A stretch of DNA of 64,000 nt from Turicibacter faecis (GTDB taxonomy: Bacteria > Bacillota_I > Bacilli_A > MOL361 > Turicibacteraceae): the NCBI RefSeq assembly GCF_037076425.1, contig NZ_AP028127.1:340001-404000 (forward strand). The letters run 5' to 3'. A program made the position numbers and the translations under genes. Shown here in pieces: positions 6,898-16,467 of the stretch (positions within the stretch are counted from its first letter, which is position 1; the number at the start of each line of letters is the position of its first letter). The notes below the pieces were generated by a model. It was given only the letters and a program-made list of their open reading frames with translations, was not told the origin of the DNA and ran no database searches.

Positions 6898-9333
6898 ATG
6901 ACGAAGAAAATATCGATGAAAATTGAAGGGATGAGTTGTTCATCGTGTGCGAATCGATTAGAGAAGGCCATTAATAAGCTAGAGGGGATTGAGCAAGGAA
7001 ATGTTAATTTTGCGACGGAGATGTTAACAGTGGTTTATGATGAGGCGAAAACATCACCCATGGCAGTAGAGTTAGCGGTTGAAAAAGCGGGATTCAAAGT
7101 GAGAAAAGATATAAAAGATTATTCCTTTAAGGTTAAAGGAATGAGCTGCTCATCATGTGCGAACCGCCTTGAACGTCTTGTTCAAAAGTTAGAGGGGGTC
7201 GAGGCGGCAAGCGTGAATTTTGCAACTGAAAAGTTGACGGTAAAGCTAAATGCCGATGTGATTGGATATAATCAGCTTAAGGAGGCGACCCAGTCGGCCG
7301 GATTTGAGTTATTAACGGATGAGGAGATCAAGCAGCAGCCAACGAAGGAAGTGAGCGAGGCCCACCGATTGTTTAAGCGATTTATGATTTCTCTCATTTT
7401 TTCGGTGCCTCTTTTAATTATTTCAATGGGCCATATGGTGGGATTACCCCTTCCGCACATGATTGATCCAATGAGGAACCCTCTAAATTTTGGATTGATT
7501 CAACTTGTGTTGACGTTACCTGTTGTCTTCACAGGGTATAAGTTTTATCAGGTCGGCATTAAAAATTTAGTTCAATTAAGTCCCAATATGGATTCGTTAG
7601 TCGCGATTGGGACATTGACCGCCTTTTTATATAGTTTATTTGGTATTTATCAAATTTCGCAGGGGGATGCACATTATGCGATGCATCTTTACTTTGAATC
7701 GGCAGCCGTTATTTTAACTTTAATTACGCTCGGAAAATATTTAGAGGCAGTCTCGAAAGGAAAAACATCTCAGGCAATTAAAGCGTTAATGGGGCTCGCT
7801 CCAAAAACGGCTACTGTTGAAAGAAAGGGTGTGGAGTTAGAAGTTCCGATTGAGGAGGTCATGGTCGGAGATCTTGTCCTTGTGAAACCTGGTGAAAAGT
7901 TGCCTGTTGATGGAGAGGTCGTAGAAGGAATGACGGCCATTGATGAGTCGATGTTAACGGGTGAAAGTATTCCGGTGGAAAAAACCGTAGGAAGTCAAGT
8001 CATTGGGGCCAGTTTAAATAAAACAGGCTTTATTAAATATAAAGCGACACGAGTGGGGCGCGACACGGCATTATCTCAAATTGTGAAGTTAGTCGAGGAT
8101 GCCCAAGGATCTAAAGCTCCGATTGCTAAAATGGCGGATATTATTTCTGCTTATTTTGTTCCTATCGTCATGGGATTGGCTGTGATTTCCTCACTTTTAT
8201 GGAAAGTGTCAGGCGAAAGTGATGTATTTGCCTTGTCTATTTTTATTTCCGTTTTAGTGATTGCCTGTCCGTGTGCGCTTGGATTGGCAACACCGACGGC
8301 TATTATGGTCGGAACAGGAAAAGGTGCGGAGTATGGGGTCCTCATTAAAGGGGGAGAAGCCCTAGAAATGACGCACCGTTTACAGACGATCGTTTTTGAT
8401 AAAACAGGAACGATTACAGAAGGGAAGCCGAAGGTGACCGACGTTTTAGCGTTGTCCCTATCCGAAGAGCAATTATTAAGTTATGCAGCGAGTGCCGAGA
8501 AGGCGTCCGAACATCCGTTAGGAGAAGCGATTGTTCGCGAGGCACAGGATCGGGGCTATGCTTTATGCGAGTTAGAGTCATTTCACGCGATGATTGGTCG
8601 TGGAATCGAAGGTGTGATTTTAGGTCAGAAGTTGCTTATTGGTAATCTAAAGCTTATGGTTGAACATCAGATCGATGTCTCTTCTTTACAAGAAAAAACG
8701 GATGAATTAGCCTATGAAGGAAAGACTCCGATGTATATGGCGATCGATGGAGAGTTAGCTGGTGTGATTGCCGTAGCGGATACCGTAAAAGAGAGCAGTA
8801 AAAAAGCAATCGAGACGTTACATCAGATGGGAATCCAGGTGGCAATGATTACTGGGGATAATCAAAAAACGGCGGATGCGATTGCGCGTCAGGTTGGAAT
8901 TGATCTCGTGTTGGCGGAAGTGTTGCCAGCTGATAAGGCGAATGAGGTTAAAAAGTTACAACAATCGGGACGTAAGGTCGGAATGGTTGGAGATGGGATT
9001 AATGATGCGCCCGCTCTTGCTCAGGCCGATATTGGGATTGCGATTGGAAGCGGGACCGATGTTGCAATTGAGTCGGCTGATATTGTCTTAATGAAGAGTG
9101 ATTTAATGGATGTTTCAACCGCTATTCGACTAAGCAAGGCAACGATTTTGAATATTAAGGAAAACTTATTTTGGGCTTTCGCCTATAATGTGCTAGGTAT
9201 TCCTGTAGCAATGGGAGTTTTACATTTATTTGGCGGACCGTTATTAAATCCAATGATTGCGGCAGCAGCGATGAGTTTAAGTTCAGTTTCTGTTTTACTT
9301 AACGCGCTCCGTTTACGTAAATTTAAGGCTTAG
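6898..9333 (+). CDS. copA: Copper-exporting P1B-type ATPase CopA
   Basis: An 811-residue P-type ATPase that pumps Cu(I) out of the cytoplasm. Two N-terminal heavy-metal-associated domains each carry GMSCSSC (about residues 11-17 and 80-86). Eight membrane helices follow; the transport site CPC is in helix 6 ([14 protein letters not shown], ~457). The phosphorylated aspartate is in DKTGT (~500), the nucleotide-site histidine-proline in SEHPLGEA, and the hinge in [10 protein letters not shown] (~698). Length and order match bacterial CopA. It is the second gene of the CsoR-controlled operon and ends at a strong terminator (9341-9373). Confidence 0.97.
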   Translation: MTKKISMKIEGMSCSSCANRLEKAINKLEGIEQGNVNFATEMLTVVYDEAKTSPMAVELAVEKAGFKVRKDIKDYSFKVKGMSCSSCANRLERLVQKLEGVEAASVNFATEKLTVKLNADVIGYNQLKEATQSAGFELLTDEEIKQQPTKEVSEAHRLFKRFMISLIFSVPLLIISMGHMVGLPLPHMIDPMRNPLNFGLIQLVLTLPVVFTGYKFYQVGIKNLVQLSPNMDSLVAIGTLTAFLYSLFGIYQISQGDAHYAMHLYFESAAVILTLITLGKYLEAVSKGKTSQAIKALMGLAPKTATVERKGVELEVPIEEVMVGDLVLVKPGEKLPVDGEVVEGMTAIDESMLTGESIPVEKTVGSQVIGASLNKTGFIKYKATRVGRDTALSQIVKLVEDAQGSKAPIAKMADIISAYFVPIVMGLAVISSLLWKVSGESDVFALSIFISVLVIACPCALGLATPTAIMVGTGKGAEYGVLIKGGEALEMTHRLQTIVFDKTGTITEGKPKVTDVLALSLSEEQLLSYAASAEKASEHPLGEAIVREAQDRGYALCELESFHAMIGRGIEGVILGQKLLIGNLKLMVEHQIDVSSLQEKTDELAYEGKTPMYMAIDGELAGVIAVADTVKESSKKAIETLHQMGIQVAMITGDNQKTADAIARQVGIDLVLAEVLPADKANEVKKLQQSGRKVGMVGDGINDAPALAQADIGIAIGSGTDVAIESADIVLMKSDLMDVSTAIRLSKATILNIKENLFWAFAYNVLGIPVAMGVLHLFGGPLLNPMIAAAAMSLSSVSVLLNALRLRKFKA

Positions 9334-9340
9334 GGAATGA

Positions 9341-9373
9341 AAAAGGTGAGCAGATAGTTGCTCACCTTTTTTG
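9341..9373 (+). terminator. Terminator of the csoR-copA operon
   Basis: A 12-bp stem AAAAGGTGAGCA / TGCTCACCTTTT (9341-9352 / 9359-9370) is followed by TTTG. Confidence 0.92.
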
Positions 9374-9728
9374 TTTGGGAAAAGGCTTGATCAACAAAAG
9401 GATGGACGTGTCCATGTTTGAAAGAGTTTAACTTTTATTTCGGTTAAGCACACAGATGCAACGGGCTTATGGGATGCCACCTTTTTTATCTATAGAAAAA
9501 CAAGGTGTGATCACCGGTTAGTCACAAAAAGAACACAATTTTGTAGGTAAATATTGGTAATCTTTTGTGTGCGATGACGTATAATGTACTAGATGAGATA
9601 AAAAAGAAAGTAAAAAATGAAGCTATTTGCCGTATCAATTTATGAAGTAGTTATCGTAGTAAAAAGGTCAAGGACCTCATAAATCTTACACTTGAGCGTG
9701 TAAAGAAATAGAATGGAGGAATGGTAAC
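9374..9728. other. Noncoding stretch before copZ
   Basis: No gene was found. A TATAAT at 9580-9585 could be a -10 box for copZ, but no good -35 lies at normal spacing (TTGGTA at 9554 is 20 bases away). A small inverted repeat TTACAC/GTGTAA lies near 9687-9704. No copy of the CsoR-type C/G-tract operator is visible, so copZ may be controlled differently from copA. Confidence 0.5.
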
Positions 9729-9929
9729 GTGAGAAGAAAACTTCGATTACATGGAATGAACTGTAAAAATTGTGTGACACATGTGAATAAAACATTACAA
9801 TCCCTCGAGACAACAAATTTACAAGTTTGTGTGGGGGCTCAGTCAATGTTAGTGAATACTGGAGGAACAAGTGCGTTAATCCAGCAAGCCATTGATGGAG
9901 CGGGTCATACTATCCTTGGAATTGATTAG
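9729..9929 (+). CDS. copZ: CopZ-like copper chaperone
   Basis: A 66-residue heavy-metal-associated domain protein with the Cu(I)-binding motif GMNCKNC at residues 9-15, followed by a beta-alpha-beta-beta-alpha-beta-like pattern. It would carry Cu(I) to CopA or CsoR in the cytoplasm. GTG is used as start, with GGAGGA eight bases upstream; the nearer ATG at 9721 runs into a stop after three codons. The C-terminal half is less typical of CopZ (SMLVNTGGTSALIQQAIDGAGH), so another HMA-type metal chaperone is possible. It is separated from copA by a terminator and 355 noncoding bases. Confidence 0.75.
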   Translation: MRRKLRLHGMNCKNCVTHVNKTLQSLETTNLQVCVGAQSMLVNTGGTSALIQQAIDGAGHTILGID

Positions 9930-10044
9930 TAGCAGTTTCTCACATCAAAATAATAGAGTAAATGAAAGACTGTCTAAACATTAAAGGGAATGTTAACCGT
10001 ATTCCATGACAGAATGATGACATTTATTTATACAGAAGATGAAA

Positions 10045-10080
10045 AGGTAGTTTCTATGTTTCATAGAAACTACTTTTTTA
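10045..10080 (+). terminator. Terminator after copZ
   Basis: A perfect 12-bp stem GTAGTTTCTATG / CATAGAAACTAC (10047-10058 / 10062-10073) with a T7 run. The stretch 9930-10228 otherwise holds no gene. Confidence 0.93.
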
Positions 10081-10228
10081 ATGAGAAAAGAGTTAAATGG
10101 ATAATTTCAATATAATAGTCCATATTTTAATTAAAAATACTAATTAAGGAATTTAATTAAATATTTACTTTTTTTGTTTTTTTTTGTATAATCGGTATGT
10201 AATAAATGTAGGAAAAGGAGAGATTAAG

Positions 10229-11011
10229 GTGAAAAAATGTATTTTAATGTTGTTAACTGTAGTATCTATGTATTCTACAGGAACAGTAAAGGCAGAAACA
10301 AATTCAGATTACGAGGTGAAAATGCCAGAGCAGTCTATATTAAGAACAGAGGGATTAGAGTCTTATTCACAACGTATCCGAGAATTAAACCAAAAGGAAA
10401 TTGATAAACTACCTAGGGATGAGCAACAAGATGCAATTAGTTCAGTTTTACAAGTAATATCTGAATTAAATCAATCTAAAGTAGATGAAATTACACAGAT
10501 GAAGGAACAAAGCGTAGGTGATTTAATTGAATCTAATACTCGTGGGAGAACTACGACAATTGAATGGCAGAATTATGGGGATATTTTAGTAACTTTAGAT
10601 TCTAAGACTTTAGGATGGAATCATGGTCACGCGGGAATTGTAGATTTTAATAAAAATCGAGTAATTGAAGCGAATCCTGGGGAGGGAGTTCAGAGCAAGT
10701 TGAGTTATAATAAGTATTGGAAGAGTGTTAATACTGATGAACTTTATGTGGGTGGAGCTTCCCAATCAAATTATAAAACTGCGGTAAATTATGCAGCTAA
10801 ACAAATTGGTAAGCCATATACGATTATGACCACGTTAAGTAATACAGATAAGTGGTATTGTTCTAAATTGGTGTATAAGGCTTGGTTAAGTGCAGGTTAT
10901 AATGTAGGGGATCACTATAAAGACAGTGCGTGGAAATATGATTTTATAGGTGTTACGCCAAAACAAATTTTATGGGATGATAATGTATTCTTTTACCAAA
11001 AGGTAAAATAG
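10229..11011 (+). CDS. Secreted permuted papain-fold (YiiX/NlpC-P60-like) protein
   Basis: About 260 residues. GTG at 10229 follows AAGGAG and gives a clean signal peptide (KKCILMLLTVVSMYSTGTVKA), so it is preferred to the upstream in-frame start at 10184. A helical linker (residues ~35-110) precedes a papain-like domain in which His comes before Cys: DILVTLD...WNHGHAGIVDF, then KWYCSKLVYKAW. That order is the circularly permuted arrangement of the YaeF/YiiX and LRAT-like enzymes, which act as amidases or thioesterases. Target unknown; it acts outside the membrane. The next gene, a lipoprotein, starts 9 bases later. Confidence 0.75.
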   Translation: MKKCILMLLTVVSMYSTGTVKAETNSDYEVKMPEQSILRTEGLESYSQRIRELNQKEIDKLPRDEQQDAISSVLQVISELNQSKVDEITQMKEQSVGDLIESNTRGRTTTIEWQNYGDILVTLDSKTLGWNHGHAGIVDFNKNRVIEANPGEGVQSKLSYNKYWKSVNTDELYVGGASQSNYKTAVNYAAKQIGKPYTIMTTLSNTDKWYCSKLVYKAWLSAGYNVGDHYKDSAWKYDFIGVTPKQILWDDNVFFYQKVK

Positions 11012-11020
11012 GAGAAAAAA

Positions 11021-12187
11021 ATGAAACGAAATATTTTACGTCTTAGTTTATTGGTTGGCACTGTTTTAATCGGTTGCTATTTACTAAAACTGACAATAGG
11101 AGGAAGACCTAAAGAGTTTTCTAGTTTACAAATTATACCTAATGATTATTACACACGTTCTTATCTTGTTTATGGGAATTCGTCGGGTGAAATAATAGAC
11201 AATCAAAAGCTACCGAAAGGAAAAGGAGTTGGCTACTCCTCCCTTCGACAAGTAGGAAATAGGGTTTATTTTGACGCCTACCCGGAGATTTCAACGATTT
11301 TAACTTATAATACTCAAACACATACGTTAGATGAAATGGCAACACTAGATCGGAAATATGAAAGTATTAATCCTTATTCTGAACAATTAGCCGTGATGAT
11401 TAATGGTGGTTTTTTGGGTGATGGGGAGTCTTACCGTTCGGGGATTTGCTATTTAGATGAATCGTGGGAATGTCTAGATTTAGAAAGTAATCTTCATATT
11501 TGGACGGGAACTGTATTTAAGGATAAGATATATGTTTATGCAGATGCTGCCTATCCCCAGTTTGATGAAAATGACAATATCATAAGGGAAGAAAAAATAT
11601 TGATTTATGATAAAGGATTCAATCAAATAGCTTCAATTGATGTGAATGAGGAATTAAATTTAGGACGAGACGTGATTTATTTTTATCCTTATCAAGATTC
11701 ATTATTTTTGTTAGGAGAAGGACTAGAGACTGGACAGTTTACGATCCTAGAGGTAGATGAACAGGTACAGGTAAAGTCACGACTTAGTTTTGCAGAAACG
11801 AATAATGAGGCGAGAAATCTTTGTACGCCGTTATCCTTTTTCGAAGAAGATAAGGGAAACCTTATATTAGAATTGGCGTGTGATAAGGCTAAAGGATCGG
11901 TTGGTTATGATCCTGCAAGGGTACAAGAAGATAACTTATTATTGAAACTGGATTTTAATCATTTGGATTCAACTTCCCCCGCTATCAAAGAAATCGGAGA
12001 ACACCGAACGGTTGGTGTGAACTTTGAAACCAATACGCTCCTAACCATTAATCGATTAGACAGCTCGACGATTAATTCAGTTCATGTTTATAATTTAGAT
12101 TTTGATTTTCAAGAGATAAGAGAGCTTGAAAAATTTGATCATCGGCTACCAATGCTTATCGATTTTGTTGAAAGAAAAGATAACTGA
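11021..12187 (+). CDS. Putative lipoprotein, propeller-like, unknown function
   Basis: A 388-residue protein with a short N-terminal hydrophobic segment ending in a lipobox-like VLIGC (Cys19), so it is probably anchored in the membrane with its body outside. The remainder has repeated beta-strand patterns (for example RVYFDAYPEISTILTYNTQT, KIYVYADAAYP, SLFLLGEGLETGQFTILEV) suggestive of a beta-propeller. I recognise no catalytic motif. It starts 9 bases after the secreted papain-fold gene and shares its terminator, so the two probably work together. If the cysteine is not lipidated, the segment would act as a plain membrane anchor. Confidence 0.65.
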   Translation: MKRNILRLSLLVGTVLIGCYLLKLTIGGRPKEFSSLQIIPNDYYTRSYLVYGNSSGEIIDNQKLPKGKGVGYSSLRQVGNRVYFDAYPEISTILTYNTQTHTLDEMATLDRKYESINPYSEQLAVMINGGFLGDGESYRSGICYLDESWECLDLESNLHIWTGTVFKDKIYVYADAAYPQFDENDNIIREEKILIYDKGFNQIASIDVNEELNLGRDVIYFYPYQDSLFLLGEGLETGQFTILEVDEQVQVKSRLSFAETNNEARNLCTPLSFFEEDKGNLILELACDKAKGSVGYDPARVQEDNLLLKLDFNHLDSTSPAIKEIGEHRTVGVNFETNTLLTINRLDSSTINSVHVYNLDFDFQEIRELEKFDHRLPMLIDFVERKDN

Positions 12188-12220
12188 ATGATATAGTCAT
12201 TTGTAAAATTTTTTGAAACA

Positions 12221-12256
12221 AAAAAGGGTCCATTTTATAGTAAAGTGGACCCTTTT
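12221..12256. terminator. Bidirectional terminator
   Basis: Stem AAAAGGGTCCA / TGGACCCTTTT (12222-12232 / 12246-12256) lies between convergent genes, with T runs available on both strands. Confidence 0.88.
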
Positions 12257-12695
12257 ATTGATTTCGGTCGATATTGATATGATGGGTGAGTCGGAAAAGA
12301 GAGGAAACAAGTAAAATTCCGAAAGCTAGGGAACCGGCAATCGCAATTGTATGAATAAATGTTTCTAAAAAGGCAACAATATCCCCTGTTAATGCGTGTT
12401 CCATGGTGTAGTAAATTCCGCTACCCGGAACAAGTGGGATTAAGGCAGCGATTAAGTAAACGGTAATAGGGACTTTGTGGATACGAGCCATAATCTCTGA
12501 GTAAAGGGCGATAATAACGGTTGCGATAAAGTATTGAATGAGATCCGTTCCTAAAAATGAGGACCCAATGAAGGCAAGCCAACCAATTGTTCCACCGAGC
12601 GCGGCATAAAAAACCATTTTCCCACGAATATTAAAAATAATGCAAAATCCGGCGGTGGCAATAAAGGTATAAAGACAAGGTAGTAAAACGTCCAA
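12255..12695 (-). CDS. ThrE-type threonine/serine exporter, small subunit (YjjB-like)
   Basis: A 146-residue membrane protein with four to five helices, the ThrE_2 (DUF3815) half of the threonine/serine exporter family. The pattern ALIPLVPGSGIYYTM is the conserved family motif. In some organisms the two halves are one protein (ThrE); here, as in YjjP/YjjB, they are separate. The start is a TTG six bases after AGGAGGG; that ribosome site overlaps the stop region of the larger subunit, so the two are coupled. Substrate (threonine/serine, or succinate as reported for YjjPB) cannot be decided from sequence. Confidence 0.88.
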   Translation of the reverse strand: MDVLLPCLYTFIATAGFCIIFNIRGKMVFYAALGGTIGWLAFIGSSFLGTDLIQYFIATVIIALYSEIMARIHKVPITVYLIAALIPLVPGSGIYYTMEHALTGDIVAFLETFIHTIAIAGSLAFGILLVSSLFRLTHHINIDRNQ

Positions 12696-12706
12696 GATAA
12701 TCCCTC

Positions 12707-13462
12707 CTAAAAATATGTTGAAATGGAAAGGGCGATCCCTGTTCCCACTGCGATTGAAGTCGCGGTTAATAAGGCTTCTGTCATTTTAGTTTGACCGGCA
12801 ATAAAGTCACCGGCGATAATATCACGAACAGAGTTTGTAATGGCAACCCCAGGGACAAGATTCATCACTAATCCGATGATCATCTTATCGACATGTGAAG
12901 CCAATTGAAAATGACAGACGAGCGTTGAAAGAAGACCGCAGAAAAAGCTACATAAAATAGTCGTAAAAAAAGGATTCGTTCTCAACTTTGTTAGATGATG
13001 AGCGGTGATTTTTAAGAGAGGACCAATCCAAAAGGACCAAAATGCATCAACAAATGCCCCTCCAAAAAAGAGGGTGAACATTGAAGAAGTAATGGCATAG
13101 GCCATTAATTGAGCGTAAAAACCGTAGATAGGCCGTTTAGAAATCTCATCTAATTGGGCGTCCACAATATTTAAATCAGGGGTATTTTGACAAATTTGTC
13201 GACATAAATGATTTAATCGCTCGACCTTATCTAAATTCGTTGTTCGGTCGTGAATCCGCTTAGTTTTAGTTAAATTAATATGTTGGGTGGTCATTAAGGT
13301 GACGATGATAGTATTTGGAATTGCGTAAACATCGACCTCGCGTGCACCATAAGCTAACACCATTCGACGAATGGACTCTTCAACGCGATAAATCTCTGCT
13401 CCATTTTCAAGAAGCATAGTTCCGAGTCGCACACTGACATTTAATAATTGATCAAAATTCAT
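12707..13462 (-). CDS. ThrE-type threonine/serine exporter, large subunit (YjjP-like)
   Basis: About 251 residues, the ThrE_1 (DUF1212) half. A cytoplasmic N-terminal domain of ~110 residues has the family motif LLENGAEIYRVEESI, followed by about five helices ending in MNLVPGVAITNSVRDIIAGDF. The ATG at 13462 (MNFDQLLNVSVRLG) is preferred; an in-frame GTG lies four codons upstream and neither has a strong ribosome site. First gene of the two-gene operon with the YjjB-like subunit. Exports small amino acids or organic acids across the membrane. Confidence 0.88.
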   Translation of the reverse strand: MNFDQLLNVSVRLGTMLLENGAEIYRVEESIRRMVLAYGAREVDVYAIPNTIIVTLMTTQHINLTKTKRIHDRTTNLDKVERLNHLCRQICQNTPDLNIVDAQLDEISKRPIYGFYAQLMAYAITSSMFTLFFGGAFVDAFWSFWIGPLLKITAHHLTKLRTNPFFTTILCSFFCGLLSTLVCHFQLASHVDKMIIGLVMNLVPGVAITNSVRDIIAGDFIAGQTKMTEALLTATSIAVGTGIALSISTYF

Positions 13463-13697
13463 GAGGAATACCACCGTCTTTCATAAATAATATGTTTGCA
13501 GATAGGAGAACATTTTGTTGATCACCAGTCACCTTTGGAATCGAAATAAGGGGAATGATCGTTCTGAATCTATAAGAATTTGTCTTTATTATATAAGAAA
13601 GAAAGGGGCCTGTTAACCCTAATTTTTTATTTTGATAGAATGCACAAAAACAAAGAAAAAAAATAAAAATTTTTTCTTAAAGGAATGTATATTTTAG

Positions 13698-13727
13698 TTT
13701 ACATATTTTTGGTATGTATGTTATAAT
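13698..13727 (+). promoter_or_regulatory. Promoter of the cold shock gene
   Basis: TTTACA (13698-13703), an 18-base spacer and TATAAT (13722-13727). The implied 5' leader is about 120 bases, the long untranslated leader typical of csp mRNAs. The rest of 13475-13853 shows no gene. Confidence 0.75.
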
Positions 13728-13853
13728 AAATATAACTTAATAGTCTTTTCTAATTTAAATTTGAACCACTGGGGTAGTATTTAACTCGAACATTGATTGA
13801 AATTATTTGAAATACGGCATTAAGAAATAAAAAATCTTAGGAGGTACTTGATT

Positions 13854-14054
13854 ATGACAACAGGTACAGTAAAATGGTTTAACTCAGAAAAAGGTTTCGG
13901 ATTCATCACTGTTGAAGGTGGAAACGATGTATTCGCTCACTTCTCAGCAATCCAAGGAGAAGGATTCAAAACTTTAGAAGAAGGTCAACAAGTTTCTTTC
14001 GAAATCGTTGAAGGAGATCGTGGACCTCAAGCAGCTAACATCGTTAAATTATAA
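13854..14054 (+). CDS. Cold shock protein (CspA/CspB family)
   Basis: A 66-residue single cold shock domain that binds single-stranded RNA and DNA and acts as an RNA chaperone. The two RNP motifs are intact: KGFGFITV (RNP1) and DVFAHFSAI (RNP2); the TGTVKWFN opening and the ending GPQAANIV are standard. ATG at 13854 follows AGGAGG (13839-13844). Codon choice looks like that of a strongly expressed gene. The ~120-base leader may fold in a temperature-dependent way, as known for cspA, but that is not visible directly. Confidence 0.97.
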   Translation: MTTGTVKWFNSEKGFGFITVEGGNDVFAHFSAIQGEGFKTLEEGQQVSFEIVEGDRGPQAANIVKL

Positions 14055-14073
14055 TTTTTAATTTCATTAGCTT

Positions 14074-14112
14074 AAAAGCTATAGATAGATATTCTATCTA
14101 TAGCTTTTTTTA
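14074..14112 (+). terminator. Terminator of the cold shock gene
   Basis: A 14- to 16-bp stem AAAAGCTATAGATAGA / TCTATCTATAGCTTTT is followed by T residues. Confidence 0.93.
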
Positions 14113-14306
14113 ATTTTATAGTCTAAAAAAGAAATAGGTGTATATATTTAATAGTAGGAGTTAAACAAAGTTAGTTTAGGTAAAAAAATAAATTGTTACT
14201 GGCAGGACTGCTCGTTTAATAGGCCACTTTTTATTTAAATAGGTGGGGAAATGAAAGGTTTGTTATCGTTTGATGGGGCATAATTACTGAAAGCGAGGGA
14301 TTAACC

Positions 14307-14774
14307 ATGGATGAAGCCATGAGATTATGTATTAAAGAAGCAATAGAGGGAGTAAATAATGGGGATGGTGGACCTTTTGGGGCGGCTATTTTACAGGATG
14401 GAAAAATAATTGCATTAGAACATAATCAAGTGATTAAAACAAATGATCCAACGGCTCATGCTGAAATCAATGCGATACGTCGTGCTTCGCAAATCCTAAA
14501 TCGCTTTGATTTAAGTGATTGCATATTAGTGACGTCATCGGAACCTTGTCCCATGTGCCTAGCCGCGATTTTATGGGCAGGTATAAAAAAGGTGTATTAC
14601 GGATGTAACGTGCGTGACGCCAAGGAAATTGGATTTGCCGATGAATTTATTTATGACTTCTTAAAGGATAAATCTAAAAACTCCCCCACTATTGCTCTAG
14701 AAGAGATGCTTCGTGAAGAGGCGTTAGAGGCTTTTAAAATTTGGTATCAGAAAAAGGATAAGATCCCTTATTAA
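14307..14774 (+). CDS. guaD: Guanine deaminase (cytidine deaminase fold)
   Basis: A 155-residue zinc hydrolase converting guanine to xanthine and ammonia in purine salvage or nitrogen recovery. The zinc site is complete: HAE (His51, Glu53) and PCPMC (Cys81, Cys84). GGPFGAAI near residue 22 and the C-terminal end KIPY resemble B. subtilis GuaD, whose C-terminal tail closes the active site. The related tRNA adenosine deaminase TadA has a different C-terminus. Length equals that of B. subtilis GuaD. It is 22 bases upstream of the isomerase-like gene at 14797 and probably co-transcribed. Confidence 0.85.
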   Translation: MDEAMRLCIKEAIEGVNNGDGGPFGAAILQDGKIIALEHNQVIKTNDPTAHAEINAIRRASQILNRFDLSDCILVTSSEPCPMCLAAILWAGIKKVYYGCNVRDAKEIGFADEFIYDFLKDKSKNSPTIALEEMLREEALEAFKIWYQKKDKIPY

Positions 14775-14796
14775 GAGGATAAGGAGGAATTATTAG

Positions 14797-15597
14797 ATGA
14801 TAAATTTAAGTTACGGAATGCCCCAGTTAATGGATGTGGATGGAATGGAAGAGAATTTTCAACTCTGCAAGGAACTAGGGCTTGATTTTGTTGAATTAAA
14901 TTGTAATTTACCGATGTGCCAACCTGAAACAATGAATGTTCAGTATCTTAATCGCCTAAAGCAACAGTATGGTGTTTCTTGTACGATTCATTTACCTGAG
15001 GATTTAGATTTAGGTCATTTTAATCGTCATGTTCGTGAGGCTCATTTAAAAGTGTTAGAGGAGGCGATTGGGGTAGCTGATCGGCTTGGATGTAAAATTT
15101 TAAACATTCATATGAATGCGGGAATGGAGTTTAAAACGCCGGAAGGTGAGATGGCTCTTTATGAAAAATACGAGTCAAAATATTTAGATAATATTAGAGC
15201 GAGCTTAGAACTGATTGATATTTGGTTAGGTGGAACGGGTGTACAGATTGCGATTGAGAATACGGGGGTATTAGACCGGCGATATATTCAAAAGGCAGTA
15301 AATGAGCTACTTAAGAGCGGAAGGTTTTGTTTGACCTTCGATGTAGGACATGACTATATTGCTTCTCATAAAGATCAAACGTTTATCTTAAACCATCGCG
15401 CTCTGATTAAACATCTTCATCTTCATGATGCAACGTTAGAGCGCGACCATCAACCATTGTACACTGGGGATGTAAAGATTGATGAGGGGTTAAAATTGGC
15501 CTTGGAAAATAAGACGGGTGTTTTAATTGAAGTTAAAACAAAGTCAGCTCTTGAAGCCTCAGTGGCAAAGTTAAAGGAAAAAGGGTATATTCGTTAA
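14797..15597 (+). CDS. Sugar phosphate isomerase/epimerase family (TIM barrel)
   Basis: A 266-residue AP-endonuclease-2-like TIM barrel protein. Metal-ligand positions of the family are seen: HMNAG, IENTG (Glu), FDVGHD (Asp, His), HLHDA (His) and a terminal IEVKT (Glu). Such proteins isomerise or epimerise sugars or sugar derivatives with a divalent metal; the exact substrate is not predictable. Ribosome site AAGGAGG is at 14781-14787. It follows guaD closely and ends in a bidirectional terminator (15598-15622). Confidence 0.8.
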   Translation: MINLSYGMPQLMDVDGMEENFQLCKELGLDFVELNCNLPMCQPETMNVQYLNRLKQQYGVSCTIHLPEDLDLGHFNRHVREAHLKVLEEAIGVADRLGCKILNIHMNAGMEFKTPEGEMALYEKYESKYLDNIRASLELIDIWLGGTGVQIAIENTGVLDRRYIQKAVNELLKSGRFCLTFDVGHDYIASHKDQTFILNHRALIKHLHLHDATLERDHQPLYTGDVKIDEGLKLALENKTGVLIEVKTKSALEASVAKLKEKGYIR

Positions 15598-15622
15598 AAA
15601 ACCTCCACGATGGAGGTTTTTA
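15598..15622. terminator. Bidirectional terminator
   Basis: Stem AAAACCTCCA / TGGAGGTTTT with a CGA loop between convergent genes. Confidence 0.88.
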
Positions 15623-15880
15623 TTTTGAAAATTCGGATTCAAAAAACTCAATTTTGGCTTGTAATATTCTTTCAAGTCCTGTGATAGCATGGGTAAGTTC
15701 AGATAAACAATTTTTAGACGTATAAAGTTCAGCGGGGGTTATCCCTTGTGAGTTAACGATATCATTTAATCGTTTTGCCTCCGTATAAATCGTATCTACG
15801 AAAAAAGATTCCTGTAAAGCAATAGACGCAATTAAATTATTAATAGCTTGATTATGATTCGGCTGTTCGGGTGATAACAT
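15620..15880 (-). CDS. Small hypothetical helical protein
   Basis: An 86-residue, mostly helical protein with a strong ribosome site (AAGGAGG eight bases before ATG on the minus strand). The segment NNLIASIALQESFFVDTIYTEAKRL recalls the SIALQE-type repeat found in a widespread group of small Firmicute proteins often encoded near sporulation or surface genes; I note this as a resemblance only. No signal peptide, membrane segment or catalytic motif. Lone gene, convergent with the isomerase-like gene. Confidence 0.7.
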   Translation of the reverse strand: MLSPEQPNHNQAINNLIASIALQESFFVDTIYTEAKRLNDIVNSQGITPAELYTSKNCLSELTHAITGLERILQAKIEFFESEFSK

Positions 15881-16089
15881 ATTAAAATTCCTCCTTAGTC
15901 ATCCTAAAAAATCAACGACACCTATACTTTATTTTATGCATCATCGGTTAAGATGTTATTAAAAGCTCATGTTATTTGTCTAAATAAGATAAAATTTTTT
16001 CCAGGTTAAATGTGATGTGTTTTATTGTTTAATTATTAGAAAATACGTTACAATAATAAGGATTATAAATGAGTTGGAGGAATGAATCT

Positions 16090-16467
16090 GTGGTTAATTA
16101 TATTGCAAAGGTCACAATTTATGTAAATAACCAAGAAGAGGCGAAACAATTTTGGACAGAAAAAATGGGATTTGTTTGTCATGAACAACCGATGGGACCT
16201 CACTTTAAATGGATGGAAGTTCGCCCAAAAGAAGCAGAAAAAACTTCTTTTGTTATTTATGAAAAGGAACTCATGCTAAAACAGAATCCAAAGGCAAATG
16301 TGTCACACCCTAATGTGATTTTAAGCACAACAGATATTGAAGGTGCTTATCAACAATTACAAGCAAATGGGGTAAAGGTTGGCGAGTTACAAATCATGCC
16401 TTACGGAAAAATGTTTACATTCGAAGATCAAGATCATAATATCTACCTTCTTCGTGAAGATCAATAA
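16090..16467 (+). CDS. VOC family (glyoxalase/bleomycin-resistance fold) protein
   Basis: About 125 residues. Two beta-alpha-beta-beta-beta modules are visible: KVTIYVNNQEEAKQFWTEKMGF at the start and HPNVILSTTDIEGAYQQLQANG later, ending in the typical FEDQDHNIYLL. VOC proteins bind a metal and act as lyases, dioxygenases or drug-binding proteins; the substrate is not readable. GTG at 16090 is chosen because GGAGG at 16076-16080 is nine bases upstream and because it starts exactly at the first strand; an ATG at 16069 would place the ribosome site inside the gene. Lone gene with its own terminator. Confidence 0.85.
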   Translation: MVNYIAKVTIYVNNQEEAKQFWTEKMGFVCHEQPMGPHFKWMEVRPKEAEKTSFVIYEKELMLKQNPKANVSHPNVILSTTDIEGAYQQLQANGVKVGELQIMPYGKMFTFEDQDHNIYLLREDQ

